Source of the DNA: Paenibacillus rhizosphaerae
Lineage (GTDB): Bacteria > Bacillota > Bacilli > Paenibacillales > Paenibacillaceae
Direction of reading: 5' to 3'
DNA: 64,000 nucleotides
Assembly (NCBI RefSeq): GCF_014192015.1
Contig: NZ_JACHXJ010000001.1
Location: 558,001 to 622,000, forward strand
Shown here in pieces: positions 16,660-27,694 of this stretch (position 1 is its first letter; every line of letters starts with the position of its first letter). Made by a program: the position numbers and the translations under genes. The notes under the pieces were generated by a model. That model had not been told where the DNA came from, ran no database searches, and saw only the letters and a list, made by a program, of their open reading frames with translations.

Positions 16660-16708
16660 AAAGAGCGATTTTGCAGAAAACATGCTGCAATTCCGTCGCT
16701 CTTTTTCC
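16660..16708 (+). terminator. Terminator after ohrR
   Basis: Outer stem AAAGAGCGA (16660-16668) with TCGCTCTTT (16696-16704) and an inner TTGCAG/CTGCAA stem, followed by a T tract. Confidence 0.85.
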
Positions 16709-16893
16709 CTTTTCTCCATGAAACAATGTTGGGGTCGATGCAAGGCCAATGGAATCATATCGGAACTTAAGACGTTGCTTTGAAGGCGGATTTTACCATC
16801 AAATCCCAAATATTCTCTCAAACGGATTAAACCGATATCAAAAAGCTGTCGATGGAAACGCAGTTTCTTAAGGTAAGCGTTTTAAAAACATGT

Positions 16894-16899
16894 TACAAT
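16894..16899 (+). promoter_or_regulatory. Candidate -10 element for sucC
   Basis: TACAAT about 80 bases ahead of sucC in an AT-rich stretch. No good -35 is seen at 17 bases (AGGTAA); the call is weak. The rest of 16709-16976 holds nothing else I can name. Confidence 0.35.
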
Positions 16900-16976
16900 A
16901 GCTTGGGTTTATATTATTTTCTAAGAGATATCAGAACCCGCCTTGTAGCAGTCATGTTGATAGGAGGATACCGTAA

Positions 16977-18137
16977 ATGAATATCCATGAATATCAAGGA
17001 AAACAAGTGTTAAAGCAGTATGGCGTTACCGTTCCGAACGGAAAGGTGGCCTACACCGTGGAAGAGGCGGTTGAAGCCGCTAAATCCCTGGGCAGCCAGA
17101 TCACGGTAGTCAAAGCGCAAATCCATGCAGGCGGCCGCGGTAAAGCCGGCGGCGTCAAAGTGGCCAAGAACCTGGACGAGGTTCGTGCTTACGCAGAGGA
17201 AATCCTCGGCAAAGTGCTCGTAACGCATCAGACAGGCCCGGAAGGTAAAGAAGTCAAGCGGCTTCTGATCGAAGAGGGCTGCGATATCCGCAAGGAATAT
17301 TACGTCGGCGTCGTTGTTGACCGCGCTACCGGACGTGTCGTGATGATGGCATCGGAAGAAGGCGGAACGGAAATCGAAGAGGTTGCCGCGGCAACGCCTG
17401 AGAAAATTTTCAAAGAAGTGGTGGATCCGGCCGTTGGCCTGCAGGTTTTCCAAGCGCGCAGACTGGCTTATGCGATCAACATCCCTAACGAACTGGTCAA
17501 CAAGGCGGTTCAGTTTATGATCGCTCTGTACAGCGCCTTTGTTGACAAAGACTGCTCCATTGCAGAAATCAACCCTCTGGTTGTAACGGGTGACGGCAAT
17601 GTCATGGCACTCGATGCCAAGCTGAACTTTGACTCCAACGCACTGTTCCGGCACAAAGACATTCAAGAGCTTCGCGACCTGGACGAAGAGAACGAAAAAG
17701 AAATCGAAGCTTCCAAATACGACCTGAGCTACATAGCTCTCGACGGCAACATCGGCTGTATGGTCAACGGCGCAGGCCTTGCCATGGCCACGATGGATAT
17801 TATCAAGTACTATGGCGGAGACCCGGCCAACTTCCTCGACGTAGGGGGCGGTGCCACGAAAGAGAAGGTTACCGAGGCGTTCAAGATCATCCTGTCGGAT
17901 GAGCAGGTCAAAGGCATTTTCGTCAACATCTTTGGCGGAATCATGCGCTGTGACGTTATCGCCGAGGGCGTGGTTGAAGCTGCCAAGCAGCTCGGCCTGA
18001 CCCGTCCGCTTGTTGTGCGTCTCGAAGGAACCAACGTGGATCTGGGCAAGAAAATTTTGGCCGAATCCGGCCTGAACATCGTGCCTGCCGATTCCATGGC
18101 TGACGGCGCCCAAAAAATTGTCTCACTCGTAAAATAG
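16977..18137 (+). CDS. sucC: Succinyl-CoA synthetase (ADP-forming) beta subunit
   Basis: A 386-residue ATP-grasp protein of normal length. With SucD it interconverts succinyl-CoA and succinate with substrate-level phosphorylation in the TCA cycle. Visible family segments are [17 protein letters not shown], the nucleotide-site [29 protein letters not shown] and [15 protein letters not shown]. Start ATG 16977 follows TAGGAGGA. sucD follows 34 bases after the stop, forming a two-gene operon ended by a strong terminator. Confidence 0.98.
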   Translation: MNIHEYQGKQVLKQYGVTVPNGKVAYTVEEAVEAAKSLGSQITVVKAQIHAGGRGKAGGVKVAKNLDEVRAYAEEILGKVLVTHQTGPEGKEVKRLLIEEGCDIRKEYYVGVVVDRATGRVVMMASEEGGTEIEEVAAATPEKIFKEVVDPAVGLQVFQARRLAYAINIPNELVNKAVQFMIALYSAFVDKDCSIAEINPLVVTGDGNVMALDAKLNFDSNALFRHKDIQELRDLDEENEKEIEASKYDLSYIALDGNIGCMVNGAGLAMATMDIIKYYGGDPANFLDVGGGATKEKVTEAFKIILSDEQVKGIFVNIFGGIMRCDVIAEGVVEAAKQLGLTRPLVVRLEGTNVDLGKKILAESGLNIVPADSMADGAQKIVSLVK

Positions 18138-18171
18138 AATCTTTAAAATACGATAGGGGATGTGAACAAAC

Positions 18172-19101
18172 GTGAGTATTTTGGTCGATAAAAATACAAA
18201 AGTCATCACACAGGGCATCACCGGCAAAACCGCCCTTTTCCATGCGAAAGGCGCCCTCGACTACGGCACGCAAATGGTCGGAGGAACTTCTCCGGGCAAA
18301 GGCGGCACCAAGGTTGATATTACGCTGGAGAACGGCCAAGCGGTCAGCCTGCCCGTATTTAACACGGTTGTAGAAGCCAAGGAAGCGACGGGCGCGACCG
18401 CGAGCGTCATCTACGTTCCGCCGGCATTCGCGGCCGACTCCATCATGGAAGCCGTCGATGCGGAAATGGAACTGGTCATCTGTATTACGGAAGGCATTCC
18501 GGTGCTGGACATGGTCAAAGTGTCCCGTTACATGGAAGGCAAGAAAACCGTCCTGATCGGACCAAACTGCCCAGGGGTGATTACACCTGGTGAATGTAAA
18601 ATCGGCATCATGCCTGGGTATATCCATACTCCGGGCCATGTGGGCGTCGTGTCCCGCAGCGGAACGCTGACCTACGAAGCGGTTCATCAATTGACGACCC
18701 GCGGCATCGGCCAGTCCTCTGCAGTAGGCATTGGCGGTGACCCGGTAAAAGGCTCGGAATTCATCGATATCTTGAGCCGCTTTAACGATGATCCTAACAC
18801 CTATGCTGTTATTATGATCGGTGAAATCGGCGGTACGGCGGAGGAAGAGGCGGCGGAATGGATCCGCGCCAACATGACTAAGCCGGTCGTTGGCTTTATC
18901 GGCGGCGTGACTGCGCCTCCGGGCAAACGCATGGGACATGCGGGCGCTATTATTTCCGGCGGTAAAGGCACGGCGAAAGAAAAGATCGCCAAGCTTGAGG
19001 AATGCGGCATCAAAGTCGCTCCAACGCCTTCGGAAATGGGCTCCACGCTGGTAAGCGTTCTGGAAGAGCGCGGCCTGCTGGAAAAATGCACGACTCACTA
19101 A
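18172..19101 (+). CDS. sucD: Succinyl-CoA synthetase alpha subunit
   Basis: A 309-residue alpha subunit with an N-terminal CoA-binding Rossmann domain ([20 protein letters not shown]) and the phosphohistidine loop [14 protein letters not shown], where His256 is the residue phosphorylated in catalysis. The [20 protein letters not shown] and [14 protein letters not shown] segments are typical. It starts at GTG 18172 behind AGGGGATG. It is the second gene of the sucCD operon. Confidence 0.98.
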   Translation: MSILVDKNTKVITQGITGKTALFHAKGALDYGTQMVGGTSPGKGGTKVDITLENGQAVSLPVFNTVVEAKEATGATASVIYVPPAFAADSIMEAVDAEMELVICITEGIPVLDMVKVSRYMEGKKTVLIGPNCPGVITPGECKIGIMPGYIHTPGHVGVVSRSGTLTYEAVHQLTTRGIGQSSAVGIGGDPVKGSEFIDILSRFNDDPNTYAVIMIGEIGGTAEEEAAEWIRANMTKPVVGFIGGVTAPPGKRMGHAGAIISGGKGTAKEKIAKLEECGIKVAPTPSEMGSTLVSVLEERGLLEKCTTH

Positions 19102-19135
19102 TATAAACCGGCCGTTATGTACGGTTGAAAGAGGT

Positions 19136-19182
19136 AAGCAACCTTTTATTTCTCCATTCGGAGAATAAAGGGTTGCTTTTTT
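19136..19182 (+). terminator. Terminator after sucCD
   Basis: A long stem of about 19 bp: AAGCAACC at 19136-19143 continuing to TTCTCC, loop ATTC (19156-19159), then GGAGAATAAAGGGTTGCTT (19160-19178), followed by a T run. One-base bulges only. It rules out the upstream extension of dprA. Confidence 0.9.
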
Positions 19183-19232
19183 GTGTTTTCAACACCGAAA
19201 AACTGGAAAATATAAGGAAGGGCGGGATTGGT

Positions 19233-20351
19233 ATGAAAGACGAACGGTGGCTGTTGATTGCACTGCATGAGACAGAGGGGATCGGGAGAAAGAGTATTGC
19301 CAGGCTGCGCGGACAGCGTATGTTCTCCGGGGACATGTTTCATTATAATAGTAGAGATTGGGAGGAAGCAGGTTTTCCCGAGGAAAAGGCGAAGCTTTTA
19401 TCTGAACGGATCACACCCGATTTGATCGAAGAGCTGAAATCCCGTAAGCTTGAGGGAGGCGCCGGCATCCTGACTTTTTTGGATGAAGATTACCCTGCGT
19501 ATTTGAAGGAGATCGCGGAGCCTCCATGGGTATTGTACTGCACCGGAAAACGGGGATTGCTGCAAACGCCCGGTGTCGCCATGGTCGGAACAAGGGTACC
19601 GACGGCCTATGGCCGTAAGGTCGGCCAGGAACTGGCGGAGGGCATCAGCGCAGCTGGATTCACGATCGTCAGCGGCATGGCCAGAGGCATCGACAGCGTG
19701 TGCCATGAAGCCTCTCTAGCCTGCGGAGGAAATACGATTGCGGTGATGGGGACCGGACATGGCGTAGTCTATCCGCCGGAGAACAGAGGATTGTATGAGC
19801 GGATCGCCGAGGATGGGCTCATTCTAACGGAGTATCCTTCCGGGACCAAATCGCATCCCGGCCTGTTTCCGCAGCGCAACCGCATTATTGCCGGCTTGAC
19901 GCTCGGGACGCTGGTCGTCGAAGCGGATTCGCGCAGCGGATCTTTGATTACGGCGGATTTGGCACTCGAAGCCGGCAGAGATGTGTTCGCCGTGCCTGGG
20001 CCGGTTACCTCGCCCAAGAGCCGAGGCGCGCTGAGTTTGATTAAACAAGGCGCCAAAATGGTGCTGAATGCCGAAGACGTGATTGAAGAATATGATTCAT
20101 GGTTGCCAAAAGGGTTTGAAGATACATACAATAGGGAGCGTCAGATGTTGGAGGACACGCGGCTGCCTGCAGATCATTTGACAATGGATGAGCTTGGGAT
20201 ATACCATATATTGGAACAAGGGCCGTCTACATTGGATGAGCTGCTGCAGCAGACCGGATGGGATTTTGGACATTTGCATTCAGTTCTGTTATCTTTAATC
20301 ATAAAAAAGCAGATTACCCAATTATCTGGTGCTATATACAAGCTTATATAA
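19233..20351 (+). CDS. dprA: DNA processing protein DprA
   Basis: A 372-residue DprA/Smf protein that loads RecA on incoming single-stranded DNA during transformation. It has an N-terminal SAM-like helical part (~1-75), a Rossmann-like core with [43 protein letters not shown] and [11 protein letters not shown], and a C-terminal winged-helix-like domain ([22 protein letters not shown]). The start is ATG 19233 behind AAGGAAGGG; an open extension upstream lies inside the sucD terminator. topA follows in the usual Bacillales order. With comM at 14260 it is the second transformation gene in the window. Confidence 0.95.
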   Translation: MKDERWLLIALHETEGIGRKSIARLRGQRMFSGDMFHYNSRDWEEAGFPEEKAKLLSERITPDLIEELKSRKLEGGAGILTFLDEDYPAYLKEIAEPPWVLYCTGKRGLLQTPGVAMVGTRVPTAYGRKVGQELAEGISAAGFTIVSGMARGIDSVCHEASLACGGNTIAVMGTGHGVVYPPENRGLYERIAEDGLILTEYPSGTKSHPGLFPQRNRIIAGLTLGTLVVEADSRSGSLITADLALEAGRDVFAVPGPVTSPKSRGALSLIKQGAKMVLNAEDVIEEYDSWLPKGFEDTYNRERQMLEDTRLPADHLTMDELGIYHILEQGPSTLDELLQQTGWDFGHLHSVLLSLIIKKQITQLSGAIYKLI

Positions 20352-20404
20352 CAAGAGTCTATGGACTAACATTCACAGAATTGTTCGGAAAGGGGGATGA
20401 ACCT

Positions 20405-22507
20405 ATGGCTGACTCACTTGTCATCGTAGAATCGCCGGCCAAGGCGAAAACGATCGGCAAATATTTAGGCAGCAAGTATATCGTAAAAGCTTCGATGGGT
20501 CACGTGCGTGATCTCCCGAAGAGCCAAATCGGGGTTGAGGTCGAAAATGATTTTAATCCGAAATATATTACGATCCGTGGAAAGGGCTCCGTATTAAAGG
20601 AACTCAAGGACGCCAGCAAAAAAGTAAAAAAGGTTTATCTCGCAGCTGACCCCGATCGCGAGGGTGAAGCGATTGCCTGGCATCTTGCCCATGCCTTGGA
20701 GCTGGACGATACGGATAGCTGCCGCGTCGTGTTTAACGAAATTACGAAGCAAGCGGTCAAGGACGCGTTTAAAACGCCGCGCAAGATCAATATGGACCTG
20801 GTTAACGCGCAGCAGGCCAGACGTATTCTGGACCGGCTTGTCGGTTACAAGATCAGTCCGCTTTTGTGGAAAAAGGTAAAGAAAGGTTTGTCCGCAGGCC
20901 GCGTTCAATCGGTTGCGGTCAAGATCATCATCGACCGGGAGAACGAAATCAATGCGTTCATTCCGGAGGAATACTGGTCCATTACGGCCCAGCTCGCCAA
21001 GGGAGATTCTGTTTTCGAAGCGAAATTCCAGCAGCTGAACGGCCAGAAGAAAGAACTTTCACGCGAGGATGAAGTAAACGAAGTGCTTGCTGCCATTAAG
21101 GGGGCCACCTTCAAAGTCAGCGAAGTGAAGGAAAAGGAACGCCAGCGGCATCCTTCGCCTCCGTTTACGACAAGCTCCCTGCAGCAGGAAGCTGCCCGGA
21201 AGCTTAATTTTCGTGCCGCGAAAACGATGTCCGTCGCCCAGCAGCTGTACGAAGGCGTAGAGCTCGGGAAAGAAGGAACCGTCGGCCTCATCACTTATAT
21301 GCGTACGGATTCCACCCGGATTGCCGGGTCGGCCCAGGAAGAAGCCAAGGAATTTATCAGCGGGAAGTATGGGGATCCGTTTGTCCCAGAAACTCCGCGG
21401 GAGTATTCGAAAAAATCGGCAAACGCCCAGGATGCCCACGAAGCGATCCGTCCGACCTCGGTCATGCGCGATCCCGACTCCGTGAAGTCGTTCATGAGCC
21501 GTGACCAATACCGCCTTTACAAGCTGATTTGGGAACGTTTCGTTGCCAGCCAGATGGCTTCCGCCATACTGGATACGCTTTCCGTAGACATTGCCGCCGG
21601 GCCGGCCGTTTTCCGCGCAACCGGTTCGAAAGTCCGCTTTCAGGGCTTTATGAAGGTTTACGTGGAAGGCAACGACGACGGCACGACGGAAGAAGAGAAG
21701 TTTTTGCCTGCGCTGGCTGTAGGCGATAAGCTGAAGAAGGAAGATATCGAGCCGAAGCAGCACTTCACGCAGCCGCCTCCACGCTATACCGAAGCCCGGT
21801 TGGTCCGGGCGATGGAGGAGCTCGGCATCGGACGGCCAAGTACGTATGCACCGACGCTGGAGACGATCCAAAAGCGCGGTTACGTGGCAATCGAAGAGAA
21901 AAAGTTCGTTCCGACAGAACTGGGTGAATTGATCATTGAACAGATGGAACAATTTTTCCCGGAAATTCTGGATGTGGAATTTACGGCTCACATGGAAGAC
22001 GATCTCGACCATGTCGAGGAAGGCTCGGAGGATTGGGTCAAGGTGTTAGCCGAGTTCTATTCTTCCTTTGAAAAGCGTTTGGAAGTAGCCGAGGAAGAAA
22101 TGAAGGAAATCGAAATCGAGGACGAGGTATCGGACGAAATTTGCGATAAATGCGGCAGACCGATGGTATACAAATTGGGACGGTTTGGCAAATTCCTCGC
22201 CTGCTCCGGATTTCCGGACTGCCGGAACACAAAGCCGATCGTCAAGGATATCGGCGTCACTTGTCCGAAATGCAAGGAAGGGCATGTGGTCGAGCGCCGC
22301 AGCAAGAAGGGGCGGATTTTCTACGGCTGCGACCGTTATCCGGAATGCGATTTCGTATCCTGGGATAAACCGTCGCCGAAGCCTTGTCCGAAATGCGGCT
22401 CTCTGATGGTTGAGAAGCGCAACAAGCAGGGAGCACGTCTCCAATGCACGGCATGCGACCATACCGAGCCCCTGGAAGAGAACGAAGACAACGAAGAAAT
22501 GATGTAA
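20405..22507 (+). CDS. topA: DNA topoisomerase I
   Basis: A 700-residue type IA topoisomerase that relaxes negative supercoils. It has a TOPRIM domain at the N-terminus ([28 protein letters not shown]) and the active-site Tyr in [12 protein letters not shown]. The core motif [13 protein letters not shown] follows. Three C-terminal four-cysteine zinc ribbons span ~590-690 (pairs CDKC/CSGFPDC, CPKC/CDRYPEC and CPKC/CTAC). Start ATG 20405 has AAAGGGGGATG upstream. The open frame extends further 5' into dprA but without signal. Confidence 0.98.
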   Translation: MADSLVIVESPAKAKTIGKYLGSKYIVKASMGHVRDLPKSQIGVEVENDFNPKYITIRGKGSVLKELKDASKKVKKVYLAADPDREGEAIAWHLAHALELDDTDSCRVVFNEITKQAVKDAFKTPRKINMDLVNAQQARRILDRLVGYKISPLLWKKVKKGLSAGRVQSVAVKIIIDRENEINAFIPEEYWSITAQLAKGDSVFEAKFQQLNGQKKELSREDEVNEVLAAIKGATFKVSEVKEKERQRHPSPPFTTSSLQQEAARKLNFRAAKTMSVAQQLYEGVELGKEGTVGLITYMRTDSTRIAGSAQEEAKEFISGKYGDPFVPETPREYSKKSANAQDAHEAIRPTSVMRDPDSVKSFMSRDQYRLYKLIWERFVASQMASAILDTLSVDIAAGPAVFRATGSKVRFQGFMKVYVEGNDDGTTEEEKFLPALAVGDKLKKEDIEPKQHFTQPPPRYTEARLVRAMEELGIGRPSTYAPTLETIQKRGYVAIEEKKFVPTELGELIIEQMEQFFPEILDVEFTAHMEDDLDHVEEGSEDWVKVLAEFYSSFEKRLEVAEEEMKEIEIEDEVSDEICDKCGRPMVYKLGRFGKFLACSGFPDCRNTKPIVKDIGVTCPKCKEGHVVERRSKKGRIFYGCDRYPECDFVSWDKPSPKPCPKCGSLMVEKRNKQGARLQCTACDHTEPLEENEDNEEMM

Positions 22508-22532
22508 TTGTAAACAGCAGGGGGTAATGAAG

Positions 22533-23873
22533 TTGACAGAAGTACAGCAGGTAACCGTCATCGGCGCAGGTCTGGCAGGCAGCGAGGCTGCCTGGCAGAT
22601 CGCAAACCGGGGGGTTCCCGTGAAATTATACGAAATGCGCCCGGTCGTGAAGACGCCCGCGCACCATACGGACAAGTTCGCCGAGCTCGTATGCACCAAT
22701 TCGCTGCGTGCCAACGGTCTTACGAACGCTGTCGGCGTCATCAAGGAAGAAATGCGGATGCTGGATTCGCTGATCCTGAAGTCCGCCGATAAAAATGCGG
22801 TTCCTGCCGGAGGAGCTCTGGCGGTGGACCGCGATGGTTTTTCCGGGGATATTACGAGCACTCTCCATAACCATCCGCTGATTGAAGTCGTAAACGAAGA
22901 AATTCAGCATATACCAGAAGAAGGGATTGTCGTCATCGCCACAGGCCCTCTGACCTCGCCTGCGCTCTCCGCCGAGATCAAAGCGCTCATGGGCGAAGAG
23001 TATTTCTACTTCTATGACGCTGCAGCTCCGATCGTAGAGAAAGACTCCATCGATATGAGCAAGGTATACCTGGCTTCCCGCTATGATAAAGGCGAAGCGG
23101 CTTATTTGAACTGCCCGATGACCGAAGAGGAATTTAACGCGTTCTATGACGCGCTGGTCCATGCGGAAGTCGCGCAGCTGAAAGAGTTTGAGAAGGAAGT
23201 ATACTTCGAAGGCTGCATGCCGATCGAGGTCATGATGAAGCGGGGCAAGCAAACGGCGCTGTTCGGGCCGATGAAGCCGGTAGGACTGGTCAACCCGCAT
23301 ACAGGCGAGCTGCCTTATGCGGTCGTGCAGCTGCGCCAAGATAATGCCGCAGGCACGCTGTACAATCTGGTCGGCTTCCAAACCCACCTCAAATGGGGAG
23401 AGCAAAAGCGCGTATTCTCCATGATTCCGGGGCTGGAAAATGCGGAATATGTACGCTATGGCGTCATGCACCGCAATACGTTTATCAACTCTCCGAAGCT
23501 GCTCCAGCCGACCTATCAGCTGAAAACGAATGAGAACCTGTTTTTTGCCGGTCAAATGACAGGGGTAGAGGGATATGTGGAATCTGCCGCATCCGGGCTT
23601 ATAGCGGGCATTAATGCAGCGAGAAAGGCGCTTGGACAGGACCTTGTCGTATTCCCTGAAACTAGCACCCTCGGCAGCATGGCTCATTATATTACGACTG
23701 CGGATTCGGAACACTTCCAGCCGATGAACGCCAACTTCGGCCTGCTGCCGAAATTAGAGAAGAAAATCCGCAACAAAAAGGAAAAAAACGAGGCGCTGGC
23801 AAATCGGGCTTTGGAGACGATTAACGCGTTTATCAAGGAAGCCGGACTGGCAACCGAACATCAGGAAGTATAG
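22533..23873 (+). CDS. trmFO: tRNA (uracil-5-)-methyltransferase TrmFO
   Basis: A 446-residue FAD- and folate-dependent enzyme that makes 5-methyluridine 54 in tRNA. The FAD-binding [12 protein letters not shown] and the signature KLYEMRPV and [15 protein letters not shown] near the N-terminus are diagnostic. The C-terminal half has [28 protein letters not shown] 22533 is 8 bases from the GGGGG site; ATG 22527 is only two bases from it and is the alternative start. In Bacillus subtilis codV (xerC-like) comes next, but here hslV follows directly after 18 bases. Confidence 0.96.
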   Translation: MTEVQQVTVIGAGLAGSEAAWQIANRGVPVKLYEMRPVVKTPAHHTDKFAELVCTNSLRANGLTNAVGVIKEEMRMLDSLILKSADKNAVPAGGALAVDRDGFSGDITSTLHNHPLIEVVNEEIQHIPEEGIVVIATGPLTSPALSAEIKALMGEEYFYFYDAAAPIVEKDSIDMSKVYLASRYDKGEAAYLNCPMTEEEFNAFYDALVHAEVAQLKEFEKEVYFEGCMPIEVMMKRGKQTALFGPMKPVGLVNPHTGELPYAVVQLRQDNAAGTLYNLVGFQTHLKWGEQKRVFSMIPGLENAEYVRYGVMHRNTFINSPKLLQPTYQLKTNENLFFAGQMTGVEGYVESAASGLIAGINAARKALGQDLVVFPETSTLGSMAHYITTADSEHFQPMNANFGLLPKLEKKIRNKKEKNEALANRALETINAFIKEAGLATEHQEV

Positions 23874-23891
23874 ATTAGGAGGTCTGTAGGT

Positions 23892-24434
23892 ATGGATTTA
23901 TCTTTTCATGCGACAACCATTTGCGCTGTACGCCATAACGGAAAAGCGGCGATCGCCGGTGACGGCCAGGTGACCTTCGGTGAAAATGTCATTATGAAGC
24001 AGACCGCCAAAAAGGTGCGCCGTCTTTACAGAGGCCAGGTCGTTGCCGGCTTTGCAGGTTCCGTGGCGGACGCCATCACCCTTTTCGAAAAATTCGAAAG
24101 CAAGCTGGAGGAGCATCATGGCAATCTGCAGCGTGCCGCCGTGGAGCTCGCCAAGGACTGGCGCCAGGATCGCGTTCTCCGCAAGCTTGAGGCACTCATG
24201 ATCGTTATGGATAAAAGCGGCATGCTGCTCATTTCCGGGGGCGGTGAAATCATCGAGCCGGACGACGACGTGTTGGCGATTGGCTCGGGAGGCAATTTTG
24301 CGCTTTCTGCCGGACGTGCGCTGAAGCGTCACGCCCAGGACCTGGAAGCGAAGGATATTGCGCGGGAAGCTTTGAAAATTGCTTCGGAAATTTGCGTATA
24401 CACCAATGGAAATATCATTGTGGAAGAGCTGTAA
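23892..24434 (+). CDS. hslV: ATP-dependent protease peptidase subunit HslV/ClpQ
   Basis: A 180-residue proteasome-beta-like peptidase that pairs with Hsl[24 protein letters not shown] and [18 protein letters not shown] are family hallmarks, as is [16 protein letters not shown]. The N-terminus is [13 protein letters not shown]. The Thr-Thr-Ile aligned with the catalytic N-terminal Thr of E. coli HslV is thus preceded by seven residues, as in Bacillus CodW where an N-terminal Ser has been reported to act instead. Which residue becomes the nucleophile here (Ser4 or Thr8) cannot be read from sequence. AGGAGG start site; hslU begins 16 bases after the stop. Confidence 0.96.
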   Translation: MDLSFHATTICAVRHNGKAAIAGDGQVTFGENVIMKQTAKKVRRLYRGQVVAGFAGSVADAITLFEKFESKLEEHHGNLQRAAVELAKDWRQDRVLRKLEALMIVMDKSGMLLISGGGEIIEPDDDVLAIGSGGNFALSAGRALKRHAQDLEAKDIAREALKIASEICVYTNGNIIVEEL

Positions 24435-24450
24435 GGGTGGAGGAATGCAT

Positions 24451-25854
24451 ATGGATAACCAAAGTTTGACGCCAAGACAAATCGTGGCCGAACTGGATAA
24501 ATACATTGTAGGCCAGAAGCAGGCGAAGAAATCCGTTGCCGTCGCACTGCGCAACCGTTACCGCCGCAACCGGCTTCCCGAGGATGTTCGGGATGAGATT
24601 GTACCGAAGAACATCCTGATGATCGGTCCGACGGGGGTGGGCAAGACCGAAATCGCCAGACGTTTGGCGAAGCTGGTCAATGCGCCTTTTGTGAAGATCG
24701 AAGCCACCAAGTTTACGGAAGTAGGATACGTCGGCCGCGACGTGGAATCCATGGTCCGCGATTTGATCGAAACGTCCATCCGCATGGTCAAAGCGGAGCG
24801 TACGGAAAAAGTAAAAGACCGCGCCGAGGAGCTCGCCAACGAGCGGATCGTGCAAATTCTCGTTCCGCCGGCCGGCAAAAACAAGTCGCAGCGCAACCCG
24901 TTTGAAATGCTGTTCGGCAATGGCAACCAGAACGCACAGGATACCGAAGAGGAGAAGGAACAGGACAGCACCGTGGCTGAACGCCGGCGCCAGGTGAAGT
25001 TTAAGCTTCAGTCCGGCAGCCTGGAAGACGACATGATTGAAATCGACGTTGAAGACAATTCGCCGACGATGATGGATATGCTGGCCGGGCAGGGGAATGA
25101 CCAGATGGGCATGAACATGCAGGAAATGTTCGGCAGCCTGATGCCACGCCGGACGAAGAAGCGGAAGCTGCCGATCCGGGAAGCGCGCAAGGTGCTGACA
25201 CAGGAGGAAGCGACCAAGCTGATCGACATGGACGACGTCATCGCCGAGTCGATTCTTCGTGCCGAGCAGTCGGGCATTATCTTTATCGACGAGATCGATA
25301 AAGTTGCCAGCCAGGGCAAAGGCTCTGGGCCTGACGTGTCCCGTGAAGGCGTCCAGAGGGATATTCTGCCGATCGTGGAAGGATCGACGGTCATGACCAA
25401 ATACGGCCCCGTGAAGACGGACTTTATTCTGTTTATTGCCGCCGGTGCATTCCATATCGCGAAACCGTCGGACCTCATTCCCGAGCTTCAGGGCCGCTTC
25501 CCGATCCGCGTGGAGCTGAGCAGCTTGTCTCTCGACGACTTCGTGTCGATTCTGACCGAGCCGAAGAACGCTTTGACCAAGCAGTATACGGAGCTGCTCA
25601 AAACCGAGGACATCGAGGTCGAATTCTCCGCTGAAGCAATCCGGGAAATTGCCAAAATTGCCGCGACTGTTAACCAGAATACGGAGAACATCGGTGCGCG
25701 CAGGCTGCATACGATCCTGGAGAAGCTGCTCGAGGATTTGTCGTTTGAGGCGCCTGAATTAACCCTGGAGAATATGACCATCACGCCGGAGTACGTGCGT
25801 GAAAAGCTTGGCGATATCGCCCAGGACCGCGATTTGAGCCAATATATATTGTAA
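24451..25854 (+). CDS. hslU: HslU/ClpY unfoldase ATPase
   Basis: A 467-residue AAA+ protein that unfolds substrates for HslV. Walker A GPTGVGKT is at residues 59-66 and Walker [10 protein letters not shown] lies near residue 273. The variable intermediate domain between them holds acidic/Gln-rich linkers. The sensor region [12 protein letters not shown] and the C-terminal DRDLSQYIL, which docks into HslV, are intact. ATG 24451 is 7 bases from GGAGG; ATG 24445 is too close. A terminator follows, so hslVU ends the unit that starts near dprA/topA. No codY gene follows, unlike in Bacillus subtilis. Confidence 0.97.
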   Translation: MDNQSLTPRQIVAELDKYIVGQKQAKKSVAVALRNRYRRNRLPEDVRDEIVPKNILMIGPTGVGKTEIARRLAKLVNAPFVKIEATKFTEVGYVGRDVESMVRDLIETSIRMVKAERTEKVKDRAEELANERIVQILVPPAGKNKSQRNPFEMLFGNGNQNAQDTEEEKEQDSTVAERRRQVKFKLQSGSLEDDMIEIDVEDNSPTMMDMLAGQGNDQMGMNMQEMFGSLMPRRTKKRKLPIREARKVLTQEEATKLIDMDDVIAESILRAEQSGIIFIDEIDKVASQGKGSGPDVSREGVQRDILPIVEGSTVMTKYGPVKTDFILFIAAGAFHIAKPSDLIPELQGRFPIRVELSSLSLDDFVSILTEPKNALTKQYTELLKTEDIEVEFSAEAIREIAKIAATVNQNTENIGARRLHTILEKLLEDLSFEAPELTLENMTITPEYVREKLGDIAQDRDLSQYIL

Positions 25855-25876
25855 ACCGGTAATCGTCACTGCGCGG

Positions 25877-25918
25877 ACATGTCTGAAGGATAGAAATCCT
25901 TCGGGCATGTCTTTTTTT
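25877..25918 (+). terminator. Terminator after hslVU
   Basis: 15-bp stem ACATGTCTGAAGGAT (25877-25891) with ATCCTTCGGGCATGT (25896-25910), two wobble pairs, 4-base loop and seven T. Confidence 0.9.
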
Positions 25919-25919
25919 G

Positions 25920-26379
25920 TTAGGCTTAGAAATTGACCGCAGGAAGGATAGAGCTGGCATCATAAGCAATGCCGGGGAGGCGAAGACATAACCCTGCGCG
26001 CGTATGCAAGGAAGAGGTTCGTTTACGACACTTTCGCAAATCCGAAATTCTAGGACTATTCAGCATGAGTTTTTATCGAAATGTGACAACAGCCCCGTCC
26101 TATGTAAGCCTATAAACCCTTATCCTGCAAAGATTTAGCAAAGTTTTCAAACAAATTAAGAACAAAGACCTTCTTTTTGGGAAAAGATAGGGCTTTTTTC
26201 TTATTGTAATATGTCCCAATCTTTAAGAAACTTAGGATATACGACAATATAGTAATTTTTTCTACTTTAGACCTAGAACAAGCAATATTTCTAAGGACTT
26301 TTGTCGAAAAAAAGTGAAATTGGGAAGAAAGTTCCCCGCGGACTAACAGTAAAGTTATGGAAATTAAGGGGGATACGGA
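25920..26379 (+). other. 460-base upstream region of the fla/che operon
   Basis: A non-coding, strongly AT-rich region ahead of flgB, where the main operon promoter(s) must lie. TATAGT near 26249 is a reasonable -10 but no matching -35 is found at 17 bases. I see no SigD-type TAAA/GCCGATAT pair. Transcription start therefore cannot be placed by eye. Confidence 0.5.
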
Positions 26380-26787
26380 ATGGATTTGCTGAACAGCGTC
26401 AGCTTTCAACGTTTGGAAGGCGGACTTCAGGCGGCAAACGCGCGCCAGAGGGTCATTGCGGACAACATTGCCAATGTCGACACACCCTATTTCAAACGGT
26501 CTGAAGTGTCATTTGAGAGCCTGCTCCAGCAGGAAATAAATGGATCTGCACCTCAGCTTCGCGGCAGGGTCACCGATCCCCGGCACTTCGTCATAGGTCC
26601 TACGAATTCAGTCCCAAATCCGGTTGTAACGGAGGACCAATCGACAGCCATGAACAACAATATGAACAATGTGGATATTGACCGGGAGATGTCTGCACTG
26701 GCTGACAACCAGCTTCAGTACAACGCCTACATCCAGCAGATGAACGACCAGATCAAAATGATGCGGACAGCTATTGAAGGGAGATAA
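26380..26787 (+). CDS. flgB: Flagellar basal-body rod protein FlgB
   Basis: A 135-residue proximal rod protein. The rod/hook N-terminal motif ANARQRVIADNIANVDTPYFKR and the C-terminal coiled segment (NNMNNVDIDREMSALADNQLQYNAY) are intact. Exported by the type III apparatus. It is the first gene of the fla/che operon, with AAGGGGGA ahead of ATG 26380. flgC starts 6 bases after the stop. Confidence 0.97.
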   Translation: MDLLNSVSFQRLEGGLQAANARQRVIADNIANVDTPYFKRSEVSFESLLQQEINGSAPQLRGRVTDPRHFVIGPTNSVPNPVVTEDQSTAMNNNMNNVDIDREMSALADNQLQYNAYIQQMNDQIKMMRTAIEGR

Positions 26788-26793
26788 TCGCGG

Positions 26794-27243
26794 GTGAACA
26801 TGAACAGCAGCTTTGGGATCAGCGCCTCGGCACTGACAGCACAGCGTTTGCGGATGGACGTCATTTCATCCAACATTGCGAATGCGGAAACGACGAGAGC
26901 GTCGGTGGTTGACGGCAAAGCGGTGCCGTACCGCCGCAAGATGGTTGTGCTGTCGCCGAATGAATCGGATTTCTCCAGCATGCTGGAAGCACAAATGAAC
27001 GGACAAAGTGCGGGTAAAGGTGTGAAAGTGGCTGCGATTCAGGAGGATCAGACGCCGTTGAAGCCGGTATACAATCCGACTCATCCGGATGCAGATGCGG
27101 AAGGGTATGTCTACATGCCTAACGTGGATATCGCCAAAGAAATGATCGATATGATTTCGGCCACGAGATCGTACGAAGCGAACGTCACTGCACTGAATTC
27201 CTCGAAAGCGATGATCACGAAGGCCTTGGAAATAGGTCGCTAA
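26794..27243 (+). CDS. flgC: Flagellar basal-body rod protein FlgC
   Basis: A 149-residue rod protein with the N-terminal GISASALTAQRLRMDVISSNIANAET motif and the C-terminal MPNVDIAKEMIDMISATRSYEANVTALNSSKAM. Both termini are needed for the axial coiled-coil packing. GTG 26794 has GAAGGGAGA about 10 bases upstream; ATG 26800 is the alternative. It lies in the conserved flgB-flgC-fliE order. Confidence 0.97.
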   Translation: MNMNSSFGISASALTAQRLRMDVISSNIANAETTRASVVDGKAVPYRRKMVVLSPNESDFSSMLEAQMNGQSAGKGVKVAAIQEDQTPLKPVYNPTHPDADAEGYVYMPNVDIAKEMIDMISATRSYEANVTALNSSKAMITKALEIGR

Positions 27244-27284
27244 ACCTAGTTCGAACAAATAAATGCAGGTAAGGAGGGACATTG

Positions 27285-27596
27285 ATGATCCAAAACTCGA
27301 TGTTTTCGACACAAAGCATCCAGCCGCTCGACATGAAGCAAAGCGCATCAAGCGTTAGCAAAACGCCAGCCCAATCCCTTAGCGATTTCGGATCCTATCT
27401 GGAAAATGCGCTGAACCAGGTGGCCGGGCAGGAGAAAGCCGCCGAAGAAATGAGCAATCAGTTCATGCTCGGACAAGTCGATGTGGACCAAGTCATGATT
27501 TCTTCGCAAAAAGCGCTTCTCAGCCTGGAGCTGACGACGCAGATTCGGAACAAAGCGATCGAAGCGTACCAGGAGATCATGCGGACACAAATTTAA
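27285..27596 (+). CDS. fliE: Hook-basal body protein FliE
   Basis: A 103-residue adaptor that joins the MS ring to the rod. The typical C-terminal part is seen: FGSYLENALNQVAGQEKAA, then VDVDQVMISSQKALLSLELTTQIRNKAIEAYQEIMR. ATG 27285 is 7 bases from the AAGGAGGG site; a TTG immediately before it is in frame but worse placed. About 100 non-coding bases separate it from fliF. Confidence 0.96.
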   Translation: MIQNSMFSTQSIQPLDMKQSASSVSKTPAQSLSDFGSYLENALNQVAGQEKAAEEMSNQFMLGQVDVDQVMISSQKALLSLELTTQIRNKAIEAYQEIMRTQI

Positions 27597-27694
27597 AGGC
27601 TGCAGACAAAAGAGTGAACGAAGGATTTGGCGGATCGCCTGAACCTATTCATTCATAGATTTTTGCTAAGTTTTCGGGTGGGGTGGGTGACGTT

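Noticed and set aside
17010..18113. Long minus-strand open frame opposite sucC
   Set aside because: Antisense shadow of a highly conserved gene; no ribosome binding site and no family pattern.
24415..25710. Long minus-strand open frame opposite hslU
   Set aside because: Antisense shadow of a certain gene, with no start signal.
26110..26409. Minus-strand frame in the fla/che upstream region
   Set aside because: AT-rich chance frame running into flgB; no start signal.
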